Shown piece by piece: positions 8,967 through 18,471 of a DNA stretch of 64,000 nt. The notes below the pieces were generated by a model that ran no database searches, was not told where the DNA came from, and saw only the letters and a list, made by a program, of their open reading frames with translations. This DNA is from Chloroflexota bacterium. Lineage in GTDB: Bacteria > Chloroflexota > Anaerolineae > UBA7937 > B3-Chlor. Location: NCBI GenBank assembly GCA_030613785.1, contig JAUWLF010000002.1, forward strand, positions 1-64,000. Reading direction: 5' to 3'. Position 1 is the stretch's first letter. Each line of letters opens with the position of its first letter. A program made the translations under genes and the position numbers.

Positions 8967-10975
8967 ATGGATGTGATGCCCCGGGATTTGGATCGGCCAT
9001 GCATGGCCGAGACGGAGGAACCTGTGCTCAAGCTCGCTACAGCCCCATACGGATCCTGGAGGTCGCCGATAACCTCAGAGCTCATTGCAACCAAGACCAC
9101 AGGCGTCTTGGATACCTACATCGGGCTTGGTGAGATCGCTCTGGATGCCGAGGACGTGTACTGGTTCGAGCTCCGCCCAAGAGAGCAAGGGCGTCGTGTT
9201 ATCGTGCGAATGACCCCCGAAGAACATGCTGCCGATCAGACACCGGCGGAGTTCAGTGCGAGCACGCGCGTACATGAGATTGGCGGGGGTGCATTCGCAG
9301 TTCGCGAGGGTACAGTCTACTTCTCCAACGTCACCGACAACCTGGTCTACCGTCAAGACCCGGGCCGCCCTCCCAGAGCGATTACATCCGACAGTGGGTT
9401 GCGCTACGCGGACTTCGCCATTGATGATACCCGACATCGGCTGATCTGCGTGCGCGAAGACCACACCGTGGAGGGTCGCGAACCAATCAACACCCTGGTC
9501 AGCATCAGCCTCGATGCCGACGACGTCGGTCAGGTCCTTGTTTCTGGGAACGATTTCTACTCCTCACCACGCCTAAGCCCCGATAGCTCACAGCTGTCCT
9601 GGCTCACCTGGAGTCACCCCAACATGCCCTTCGACGGAAACGAACTCTGGGTCGGTGAGTTTCTGCCAGATGGCTCTGTGGGCAAGCGCCAGCTTGTCGC
9701 AGGGGGCGCAGATGAGTCCATCTTCCAGCCAGAATGGTCACCCGACGGGACCCCCTACTTCGTCTCGGATCGCAGTGGCTGGTGGAACCTCTATCGTTGG
9801 CGAAATGGTCAGACGCAAGCCTTGTGCGAAATGGAAGCCGAGTTTGGAGTCCCTCAATGGGTCTTCGGCCTATCCCTCTATGCCTTCGAGTCATCGGATC
9901 GCATCGTCTGCGCATACACACGAGACGGCAGCTGGCATCTAGCCAGCTTGGACACGAAGAGAGGCCATCTCGGACCTATCGAGACGCCATACACGGACAT
10001 TTGGAGTGTGCGGGCAGCGCCCGGCCGCGCCATCTTCGCCGCCGGCTCGCCCACCGAACCAGCCTCCATCGTGCAGCTTGACCTGGAGACCAATGAGCTC
10101 GAAGTACTCCACCGCTCCACCGATGTGTACGTCGATCCGGCGTACGTATCCCTTCCCCAGCCCCTCGAGTTCCCCACCGACCACGGATTGACGGCCCATG
10201 CCTTCTACTACCCACCCAAGAACCCTGACTACTCCGCCCCTGCCGACGAACTACCCCTTTTGTTGGTCATCAGCCACCAAGGGCCGACGGCCTCCACCTG
10301 GACGACACTGCGCCTGGATATCCAGTACTGGACGAGCCGTGGCTTCGCGGTGCTCGACGTCAACTACGGGGGTAGCACTGGCTACGGGCGCGCGTTTCGA
10401 GAGCGACTGAAAGGTCAGTGGTGCGTCCTTGATGTCGCCGACTGCGTCAACGGAGCTACGTACCTAGTTGATCGGGCTTGGTTGACTCCAACCATCTCGG
10501 TATCAGAGGGGCCAGTTCCGGCGGGACGTGTACGCTCTGGGCTCTTATCGGCTTCGACATCTTCAAGGTGGGTGCGAGCTACTATGGCGACAGCGATCTC
10601 GAGCTCTCGGCGGAGGAGACCCACAAACTGGAATCACGCTACATGGATGCCCTGATCGGACCCTATCCTCAACGGAAGGATCTCTACCGCGATCGTTCAC
10701 CAATCCATTTCGCCCACAAAGTCACCTCCCCAGTCATCTTCTTCCAAGGTCTTGACGACCTTGTGATAAGGCCCAACCAGACTGAACTGATGGTCCAGGC
10801 ACTGCGCGACAATAAGGTTCCGGTGGCGTATATCCCGTTTGAGGGAGAGGGACACGGCTTCAAGCGCGCCGAGAACATCCAGCGCTCGCTCGATGCTGAG
10901 CTGTACTTCTACTCCAGGGTGTTCGGCTTTGAGCTTTCCGACCCTGTGATGCCCGTCATTATCGAGAACCTCTAG
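8967..10975 (+). pseudogene. S9 family peptidase, tandem copy 2, with one -1 frameshift near 10474
   Basis: ORFs 8967..10655 (frame 3) and 10478..10975 (frame 2) together align end-to-end with copy 1; frame switches at cgggc (10473-10477), where one extra G restores LVDRGLVDSNHLGIRGASSGG. True start may be ATG 9003. Confidence 0.8.
8993..9010. repeat. 18-bp perfect palindrome TCGGCCATGCATGGCCGA
   Basis: Self-complementary; contains the alternative ATG at 9003. Confidence 0.7.
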
Positions 10976-11261
10976 AGACGGCGCTTCTGTAGCAAAGTAG
11001 TCCGTCGGTCTCATTCCGCAATGCTCCACCCAGCGAAGAAGTCTGCCTCACTGGCCCTGAGTTGCCGACCGACGAGGCCATGTCAGAGGTTGAGTGCGAC
11101 ATTGCCGTTGGGCCAGCGAACCGCTTGTTGAGGGCGGCCCGTGCTGAGTTGACAAAGGAGTGTCGAAAACGGGCCGTGGCGCCGTTTCAATTGGAGCAGC
11201 GACTCTGGCGTCACACAACGGTGCAAGTGGCTCCACTGTGGGGAAGGCATCGGGCAAGAAC

Positions 11262-11290
11262 TTGACAAACGTGTAGTTCTCGTGTATACT
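11262..11290 (+). promoter_or_regulatory. Strong sigma70-like promoter TTGACA-17-TATACT
   Basis: TTGACA 11262-11267, 17-nt spacer, TATACT 11285-11290; nearest recognisable + strand gene starts ~400 nt downstream. Confidence 0.7.
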
Positions 11291-11356
11291 TGTCGTGTTG
11301 TTCTATGCATACAAAGTACGCGCGGTCATGTGATCTTTAGCTCACTGACCATTCAT

Positions 11357-11381
11357 AGTGCCGTACTGCTGGGACGGCACT
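11357..11381 (+). terminator. Hairpin AGTGCCGT-9-ACGGCACT followed by TCTTCC (possible terminator/leader hairpin)
   Basis: 8-bp perfect inverted repeat about 65 nt after the 11262-11290 promoter; weak T-tract. Confidence 0.4.
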
Positions 11382-11697
11382 TCTTCCAGATCGTCTCTTC
11401 GATATGCGGATGTTCGCCCATGATCAGGAAAGAGCCTGACAGGCCTAGCTAGCGGCGGCGCTGTGAGCACTGCACTCCTTCGTTTCAACAGCTAGTCCCA
11501 ATCTCCGTCTGGCAGCTTCTTCCCCCGCGGGTTGAGAATGCCTTGGAGCACCAGCGTAGACAGAGAGCGAGGAGGCGAATGGTCGGGTTTCAGCCGTTCG
11601 AAATGGAATGGATGATGTCCAAGTGGGAGAACGTCACCGAGTATCACCGATGCCCCCAGTGTATGCTGCGTAGTGAGGATACAAGAGGCGGCAAGGG

Positions 11698-12372
11698 ATG
11701 AGCAAACCAGCCAGTGACGCCATTGCTCGGGATCTGCGCAGGATGGTCATCACAGGTGAGCTAGCCCCCGGCGGCCTGGTGAGCGAGGTCCGCCTGTCAA
11801 AGATGCTGGGTTGTAGCAGAACGCCCTTGAGAGAGGCTCTTCAGCAACTGAGCCATCAGTATCTCCTCACGCTGCCACACCGAAGGGGCGTGTTGATTCA
11901 ATCGCTCAGCATTATGGACTGCCAGGAGATACATGACGCGATGAATGACATCGGCTCCGCGTGTATCGCACGAGCCTCCAGCAGGATTGGGGCGCAACAA
12001 CTGGAACGCCTACGAGAAATGGTTGCCCGCCAGGAAGAGGCTAGCGACAATGCGGACTGCTACGAGCTGACCCAGTTGGACGTCGAGTTCCACACAGCAA
12101 TCGCTAAGTGTACCGGCAACCGGTACTTGGTCTACTCCACTGGGCAGATACAAAGTGCCCTGGCACGGTTTCTCTATCCCGCATACGAGGCAGCTGGCGG
12201 CGCTCGCGTATCCATCGCCGAGCACAATGCCATCATCGACGCTCTCGAGAAGGGGGACTCAGAGCTGGCCAACGTCCGACTGCGAGAGCATGTGACTAAT
12301 GGAAGAGAAAGGGTGCTTGACGTCCTCGGTAGGGGTGATGACGGGCACGATTCATCACTGGGCAATGCTTGA
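11698..12372 (+). CDS. GntR family transcriptional regulator (FCD/FadR-like)
   Basis: N-term wHTH IARDLRRMVITGELAPGGLVSEVRLSKMLGCSRTPLREALQQL; C-term FCD-type ligand domain DVEFHTAIAKCTGN...AEHNAIIDALEKGD. Confidence 0.92.
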   Translation: MSKPASDAIARDLRRMVITGELAPGGLVSEVRLSKMLGCSRTPLREALQQLSHQYLLTLPHRRGVLIQSLSIMDCQEIHDAMNDIGSACIARASSRIGAQQLERLREMVARQEEASDNADCYELTQLDVEFHTAIAKCTGNRYLVYSTGQIQSALARFLYPAYEAAGGARVSIAEHNAIIDALEKGDSELANVRLREHVTNGRERVLDVLGRGDDGHDSSLGNA

Positions 12373-12491
12373 GGACTGTCCAAACGGATGTGGAAGCATT
12401 CTCGGTGAGCTGCCGCTGCCTATCGATGGGGCCGCTCTGGGTCAAGCGGTCGCTATCTGATGGAGACTGCGCGCTGATCAAGAGGTAGTTC

Positions 12492-14447
12492 ATGCCATTG
12501 GGATGGTCAGGCAAGATACTCAGAGTGGATCTGTCGGAAAACCGCTCCTGGACTGAGGATTCGATGCCTTACACGGGCTCATTCATTGGTGGAAGAGGCA
12601 TCAGCGTCAAGGCCATGTACGACGGAGTCGCTCCCACAACATTGGCCTTTGACGCAGAGAACCTGCTCTGTCTTGCCCCAGGAGTCCTAACGGGGACTCT
12701 TGCCCCCTCTACCGCTAGAATGAAGATCACATCCGTGGCTCCGAGCGGCTTGATTGCGAACTCTGGCATTGGTGGCTTCGCAGGAGCAGCGATCAGACGG
12801 GCCGGCTATGACTGCTTGATGATTGAAGGCGCTGCCGCAAAGCCGGTCTATCTCCATATCCAGAATGACAGCGTTGAGTTCAAGGATGCCGCCCAGCTGT
12901 GGGGCAAGGACACGCAGGAGACACAACGGCTGATAAGGGAAGAGATAGGCAACTCTGTGGAGATTGTGTGCATAGGGCCAGCCGGTGAGCATCTCGTGGT
13001 ATCTGCATGTGTCGTGACTGGCATGGGAAGCGTAGCCGGGCGCCACGGGTTAGGTGCCGTCATGGGATCTAAGAACCTCAAGGCTGTCTCGATCGGTGGA
13101 ACCCGGGAGGTTCGTGTCGCAGATCCAGCAGCTTTCGCCGCGGCCTGTGAGGAAGCGCACAGGTGGTTGAGAGAGCACCCCTGCATGCGGCCGGAGGCCC
13201 ACGAATATGGTGGGGACCGGCATTGGCTGGGCGATGCCCAGCAGATCGGCCAGTTTCCCATAGGGAACTGGGAAGCCGTGGATGCAGACTGGGATCAACT
13301 CGGCGGCTTCCAGAAGGCTTTCGAGGGAGAAGACCAATTCTGGAACGAGTATGCTACACACCAGTATGGGTGCTTGGGTTGTCCAGTGAACCATTTCCAT
13401 GTCTTCCATGTGCCAGGTGTTGGCAGCGGTACCACCAAGTGCTGGGGATGGGGCACGTTCGCCGGCAACGTGTGGAACAATGATCGGAGGCTGATGTTCC
13501 GTGCCAACTACCTGTGCAACCTCTATGGTCTGAACATCACTGCGGCGGGCGGCGCCATTTCTTTCCTGATGGAACTCTATCATCGAGGAATGATCGCCGA
13601 AGACGATACTGACGGCGTCCCCATGAGGAGAGGCGACGAAAGCGCTATTCTCTCCACGATTCACAAGATTGGGAAGCAAGAGGGCTTCGGCAAGCTCTTC
13701 AAGAATGGCGTATGGGGTGCGGCTCAGGAAATCGGCAAGGGTGCAGTGGAGTGCGCGATGGTGGTCAACGGGGAGGAAATGGAGCAGTGCGAAGTCAGAG
13801 CATTCAAGTCCATGGCTTTGATCGCAGCGATAGATAGCGGTGGCGTGGCCGAGGGGGTTGCCCTTGACTACAACTCTCTGTTCGGAGGTGTCGACCAACG
13901 AGAGTTGAAGAGATGGGCCAAAGCACTGTACGGATCGGAGACTGTCCCCGCCGCCACATCGTACCAGGGAAAGGCCATCTCGGTTTGGGATCACGAGAAC
14001 CTCTGCCGAGCAGTCGATATCGTGGGCACCTGCAGGTGGCTGATCCCATGGTCAATCACCACATCGCTAGAACTCCCGGCAAGACTGTTGTCCATGGCCA
14101 CAGGACAGGAATTCGGTGAAGATGACCTCTTGACAGCGGCGCAGAGAATCAAGACGCTGGAGAGAGCATTCAACGTCAAGCGAGGCATACTGCGCAAAGA
14201 CCACACACTTCCTCGCAGGCTCTTCCAGACTGCGGTTCCAGATGGGGTGCACAAAGGTCAGAGACTGGACAGGGAGAAGTTCGAACAGATGCTCAGCGAA
14301 TACTATGCGCTGCGCGGCTGGGACGAAGAAGGCGTGCCTACGGAGGAGACCTTCCGCAAGCTTGGCCTCTCTGCTGAGTGGGAGACCCTTGAGCGCGAGC
14401 TCGAACCAGCCGAGAGGTTCTCAGGGCAGGTGCCCACCGATGGCTAA
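12492..14447 (+). CDS. Aldehyde:ferredoxin oxidoreductase (AOR) family protein, copy 1
   Basis: GWSGKILRVDLSENRSWTE, FIGGRGISVKAMYD, APGVLTGT, GSKNLKAVSI, CLGCPVNH, DIVGTCRWLIP; tungstopterin oxidoreductase family pattern. Confidence 0.92.
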   Translation: MPLGWSGKILRVDLSENRSWTEDSMPYTGSFIGGRGISVKAMYDGVAPTTLAFDAENLLCLAPGVLTGTLAPSTARMKITSVAPSGLIANSGIGGFAGAAIRRAGYDCLMIEGAAAKPVYLHIQNDSVEFKDAAQLWGKDTQETQRLIREEIGNSVEIVCIGPAGEHLVVSACVVTGMGSVAGRHGLGAVMGSKNLKAVSIGGTREVRVADPAAFAAACEEAHRWLREHPCMRPEAHEYGGDRHWLGDAQQIGQFPIGNWEAVDADWDQLGGFQKAFEGEDQFWNEYATHQYGCLGCPVNHFHVFHVPGVGSGTTKCWGWGTFAGNVWNNDRRLMFRANYLCNLYGLNITAAGGAISFLMELYHRGMIAEDDTDGVPMRRGDESAILSTIHKIGKQEGFGKLFKNGVWGAAQEIGKGAVECAMVVNGEEMEQCEVRAFKSMALIAAIDSGGVAEGVALDYNSLFGGVDQRELKRWAKALYGSETVPAATSYQGKAISVWDHENLCRAVDIVGTCRWLIPWSITTSLELPARLLSMATGQEFGEDDLLTAAQRIKTLERAFNVKRGILRKDHTLPRRLFQTAVPDGVHKGQRLDREKFEQMLSEYYALRGWDEEGVPTEETFRKLGLSAEWETLERELEPAERFSGQVPTDG

Positions 14448-14964
14448 GCTGCTGTTTATCGACTATGAGAAGTGTGTGGGGTGCCGCACCTGTGAGATGG
14501 CCTGTTCGATCCAACACGAGGGGGCGATCAGTCCGAGCCAGAGCCGAATCTCCATCATCAAGTGGGAGATGGAGGGTGAGGCACTGCCCGTGACCTGTGC
14601 TCACTGCGAGTCTGCCCCCTGTGCGTCCATTTGCCCTGTAGGTGCGATCTCGCGTGATGAATCACTAGGAGCGGTCACCATCGACTATGAAAGGTGCATC
14701 GGTTGCAGGATGTGCATTGCTGTTTGCCCCTTCGGCGCGATGGCTTTCGACAACACACACAACCGAGTATTCAAGTGCGACCTATGCGACGGCGATCCCT
14801 TGTGCGTCAGGCTCTGTGTCTATGGAGCCCTGAGATACGCAGAGGTCGCCGAACACAGCAGCACGAATCAGAGGCGGGCTGCCGACAGGTTGAGGGGCGT
14901 GACGGCGGCACATCACGTCAAGCGGTGGACGTATGCCCACTGTGAGCCGACTGCGCGGGAATAG
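14440..14964 (+). CDS. 4Fe-4S polyferredoxin (HycB/DmsB-like), partner of AOR 1
   Basis: CVGCRTCEMAC, CAHCESAPCASICP, CIGCRMCIAVCP, CDLCDGDPLCVRLC; ATG 14440 overlaps AOR stop by 8 nt. Confidence 0.92.
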   Translation: MAKLLFIDYEKCVGCRTCEMACSIQHEGAISPSQSRISIIKWEMEGEALPVTCAHCESAPCASICPVGAISRDESLGAVTIDYERCIGCRMCIAVCPFGAMAFDNTHNRVFKCDLCDGDPLCVRLCVYGALRYAEVAEHSSTNQRRAADRLRGVTAAHHVKRWTYAHCEPTARE

Positions 14965-15121
14965 GGCACGCCCGCTTCGTCTACAAGTGCCCATGAGCGA
15001 ACCCGTGGTGAGAGGAGAAGGGCCCTGCTGAGTGGCAGGCTCGGGGGCAACTGGCACACAGGCTGGGGGTCCTTGTGTCAATAAGAGGGTCGGTGAGAGA
15101 TTCACAAGCTGGGAGAGAAAC

Positions 15122-17050
15122 ATGCCGTTCGGATGGTCTGGGCAGATCCTTAGGGTAGACCTGTCTCGCAGTGAATGGTGGACCGAGGACACGGAACCCT
15201 ACACCAAGTCATGGGTCGGCGGTAGGGGCATAGGCACCAAGATCTTGTTCGATGAGGTGGGCCGTGAAGTCCGTCCGTTTGATCCAGCGAACAGACTCTG
15301 CTTCGGACCTGGCGTTCTAAGCGGAACCCTGGCACCCTCTTCTTCACGGACGAAAGTGATGGCCATGTCCCCCAATGGCCTCATGGGTAGCGCTGGAATC
15401 GGAGGATCTCTAGGCGCCGCGATTCGCCATGCTGGCTATGACGGCGTCGTTGTCGAGGGAAGGTCTGGAGGACCGGCGTACTTGCACGTCCAAGACCAAT
15501 CGGTGGAGATCAGAGATGCCGAGCGCCTGTGGCACCAGGACACCCAGGAGACGGCTAGCCTCATACAGGAGGAGCTGAACGACCCCGTAGAGATTCTGTC
15601 CATAGGCCCGGCCGGTGAGAACCTGGTGAGCTTCGCATGTTTGATCACTGGAATGGGCAGTGCGGCAGGACGCTACGGATTGGGGGCCATCATGGGTTCG
15701 AAGAACCTGAAGGCCATCGCCATCAGGGGGACGGGTCAGATCAAGCTCGCCAAACCGGCGGAGTTCACCGCTGCGTGCGAACAGACGCAGAAATGGCTGC
15801 GAGAGCATCCGGGTATGCGCCGCGAGGCAGCGGGCGGCGTGGGCGATATGTACACTCTGGGCTCGGATCTCAACGAGGATCCCCTCGGCAACTGGGAAGC
15901 GGACGATGCCAGCTGGGAAGAGGTGGGCTCCTTCGGTCCTCCAGAGGAGTTCTACGAGCGCTTTGCCGTTCGGCAGTACGGCTGTTTTGGGTGCCCTTTG
16001 AATCACTTCCACACATTCCATGTTCCCGGGATTGGACATGGTGTGACAAAGTGCAACGGTTGGGGGTCGTTTGCCAGCAATGTGTGGAACAATGACCGCA
16101 AGGTGATGTTTCACGCTACCTATCTCTGCAACGCCTATGGGCTGGACATCACAGCCACGGGGAATATCATCTCCTTCCTGATGGAGCTCTATCACAGAGG
16201 CATCATAACTGCACAAGACACAGATGGCATCGCCATGGAGAGAGGCGACGAGACGGCCATCTTGTCCTCAATCCACAAGATAGGGAGGCAAGAAGGCTTC
16301 GGGAAGCTCTTCAAGAACGGGGTGCGTGCCGCAGCCCACGAAATGGGCAGCGAAGCCGAGGAATGTGCCATGGTGGTGAAGGGTGTGGAGATGGAGCAGT
16401 ATGATGTGCGGGCATACAAATCGATGGCGCTTGCTGCGGCTGTGAACGCAGGAAACCAGGCAGAGGGAGGAGCCGCCGACTATGCCTTGTGGAGCGACCA
16501 GGATGGTGTGGCCCGTTGGGCTGAGGAGCAGTACGGCTCAAGCCAGGTGCTAGATCCCACGTCTTACGAGAAGAAGGCTCCAATGGTCGTGGACTACGAG
16601 GATCGGAGCATCGCCGTGGATTTGCTGGGGATGTGCCAATGGCTTATCCCCTGGGCGATTACGCGCTCGCTAGAGGTACCTGCGAAGCTCTTCTCCCTAG
16701 CCACTGGACAGAATACCGCAGAGGCCGAGCTGCTCCTTGCGGCCCGGAGGGTGAAGACCCTAGAGAGGGCGTTCAACGCCGTAAGAGGCATAAGGAGAAC
16801 GGACGACAGTTTTCCAAGACGCCTCTTTGAGACGGCTGTGCCAGGCGGGCGGTTCGAAGGTGAGCGACTAGACGCGACAAAGTTCCAGCGAATGCTCAGC
16901 GAGTACTATTCGCTCCGTGGGTGGGATGAGGAGGGAGTCCCAAAAGAAGAGACCTTCCATAGCCTAGACCTCTCGTCAGAATGGGAAACGTTCAAGCGCC
17001 AACTTGAGCAGAATGAGTACTCTTCAGAGCAGGTACCAAGCGATGCCTAA
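15122..17050 (+). CDS. Aldehyde:ferredoxin oxidoreductase family protein, copy 2
   Basis: MPFGWSGQILRVDLSRSEWWTEDTEPY..., GGRGIGTKILFDEV, GSKNLKAIAI, CFGCPLNH, DLLGMCQWLIP; close paralog of copy 1. Confidence 0.92.
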   Translation: MPFGWSGQILRVDLSRSEWWTEDTEPYTKSWVGGRGIGTKILFDEVGREVRPFDPANRLCFGPGVLSGTLAPSSSRTKVMAMSPNGLMGSAGIGGSLGAAIRHAGYDGVVVEGRSGGPAYLHVQDQSVEIRDAERLWHQDTQETASLIQEELNDPVEILSIGPAGENLVSFACLITGMGSAAGRYGLGAIMGSKNLKAIAIRGTGQIKLAKPAEFTAACEQTQKWLREHPGMRREAAGGVGDMYTLGSDLNEDPLGNWEADDASWEEVGSFGPPEEFYERFAVRQYGCFGCPLNHFHTFHVPGIGHGVTKCNGWGSFASNVWNNDRKVMFHATYLCNAYGLDITATGNIISFLMELYHRGIITAQDTDGIAMERGDETAILSSIHKIGRQEGFGKLFKNGVRAAAHEMGSEAEECAMVVKGVEMEQYDVRAYKSMALAAAVNAGNQAEGGAADYALWSDQDGVARWAEEQYGSSQVLDPTSYEKKAPMVVDYEDRSIAVDLLGMCQWLIPWAITRSLEVPAKLFSLATGQNTAEAELLLAARRVKTLERAFNAVRGIRRTDDSFPRRLFETAVPGGRFEGERLDATKFQRMLSEYYSLRGWDEEGVPKEETFHSLDLSSEWETFKRQLEQNEYSSEQVPSDA

Positions 17051-17546
17051 ACAGCTAGTCATCGACTATGAGAAGTGTGTTGGCTGCCGGACTTGTGAGA
17101 TGGCTTGCTCCATCCAACACGAGAAAGCAATCAGTCCGAGTCAAAGTCGAATCTCCATCGTGAAATGGGACATGGAGGGTCAAGGAATACCTATCACCTG
17201 CGCTCAGTGCGAGTCTGCCCCCTGTGCATCCATTTGCCCTGTAGGTGCGATCTCGCGTGATCAATCACTACGAACGGTCACCATCGACTACGAAAGGTGC
17301 ATCGGTTGCAGGATGTGTATCGCTGTTTGCCCCTTCGGCGCGATGGCTTTCGACAACACACACAACCGAGTATTCAAGTGCGACCTATGCGACGGCGATC
17401 CCTTGTGCGTCAGGTTCTGTGTTTATGGAGCCCTGAGATACGCAGAGGTCGCCGAACACCGCGGGACAAAGCAAAGGCGGGCTGCTGAGAAACTCAGGGA
17501 GGTAGTGTCTACAAAGCGTCCTGGCCTACTGTCCGGTGCGAGCTAG
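17043..17546 (+). CDS. 4Fe-4S polyferredoxin, partner of AOR 2
   Basis: MPKQLVIDYEKCVGCRTCEMACSIQHEKAIS...; same Cys motifs as 14440..14964; overlaps AOR 2 stop. Confidence 0.92.
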   Translation: MPKQLVIDYEKCVGCRTCEMACSIQHEKAISPSQSRISIVKWDMEGQGIPITCAQCESAPCASICPVGAISRDQSLRTVTIDYERCIGCRMCIAVCPFGAMAFDNTHNRVFKCDLCDGDPLCVRFCVYGALRYAEVAEHRGTKQRRAAEKLREVVSTKRPGLLSGAS

Positions 17547-17717
17547 AGGCAATGTACGAAGGATGGCTGCTCTGTCACTGGCCCTTTGAGCATCCGCGCT
17601 GACTTGTTGGGTCAGGTCGGTGAGACCAGCACTGGAAGTTGTACCGATGAGCAATGGACCGGCCAAGCGAGGGGAACTGCTTCCGAGAAGGGACATTGGT
17701 AGATAAGGGAGGTTGTG

Positions 17718-18458
17718 ATGCAGCAAAGGATCAGGCTACTGGGCATCTGTGGTAGTCCACGGAAGAAAGGTAACAGCAATTACCTACTGGAGTGGGTCAT
17801 CAAAGGCGCCAGGGACGTCGCTCCTGACCTCCTGGATGACGAGGTGTACTCACTTGCGGGAAAGCAGATTGCCCCGTGCATTGCCTGTGATCGCTGCAGC
17901 AAGACCGGCAAGTGTGCTATCGAGGACGATTTCCAGGAGTTGCGGGACAAGTGGCTGGTAGCAGACGCGATCATCTATTCTGTGCCGGTGTACAACATGG
18001 GGATTCCTGCCCAATTGAAGTCGTTCATAGACAGGCTGGGCAACAGCATGGTCTACGCGTCCGGAGGAGCTGAGGCCATTGATGCCAAGAACCTCAAGGT
18101 GGTCGGAGTGGCGGTGCAGGGTGGTTGTGTCTTCGCTGGCCAAGAGCAGGTCATGTCTTATCTGATCAATCACGCGGTTCTGATGAGCTGCCTGCCGGTC
18201 TCCGGAGATGAATGGCAGTCCTATCTGGGGGCGGCCGGATGGACTCGCAACAGCCTCCGGAAGGACGGCCTGCTCCGCCTGTATAGGGAGGGAGACCCGG
18301 ACGCGCAGGCGGCTGTAGCGGCGGCGATGAGTCTGGGCAAGCGTGTTGTCCAGGTGGCGATGGTTGTCCAAGCTGGCGGTATTGCGTGTCGTGCGATGCT
18401 GGTCAAGGATGGCAACTTCGGGCCATTCTTGAGCCGACTCGCTTCCGCCGAGTTGTGA
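17718..18458 (+). CDS. NADPH-dependent FMN reductase / iron-sulfur flavoprotein family
   Basis: LLGICGSPRKKGNSNYLL, CIACDRCSKTGKCAIEDDFQEL, YSVPVYNMGIPAQLKSFIDR; RBS-like gggagg upstream. Confidence 0.85.
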   Translation: MQQRIRLLGICGSPRKKGNSNYLLEWVIKGARDVAPDLLDDEVYSLAGKQIAPCIACDRCSKTGKCAIEDDFQELRDKWLVADAIIYSVPVYNMGIPAQLKSFIDRLGNSMVYASGGAEAIDAKNLKVVGVAVQGGCVFAGQEQVMSYLINHAVLMSCLPVSGDEWQSYLGAAGWTRNSLRKDGLLRLYREGDPDAQAAVAAAMSLGKRVVQVAMVVQAGGIACRAMLVKDGNFGPFLSRLASAEL

Positions 18459-18471
18459 GTTTGGCCGAGTC

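Noticed and set aside
13050-13994. 314-aa antisense ORF inside AOR 1
   Set aside because: Lies wholly opposite a strongly supported CDS; composition reflects GC-rich antisense reading and no family motif is visible.
15410-16216. 268-aa antisense ORF inside AOR 2
   Set aside because: Same as above; similar antisense ORF in the paralog is explained by homology of the sense strand.
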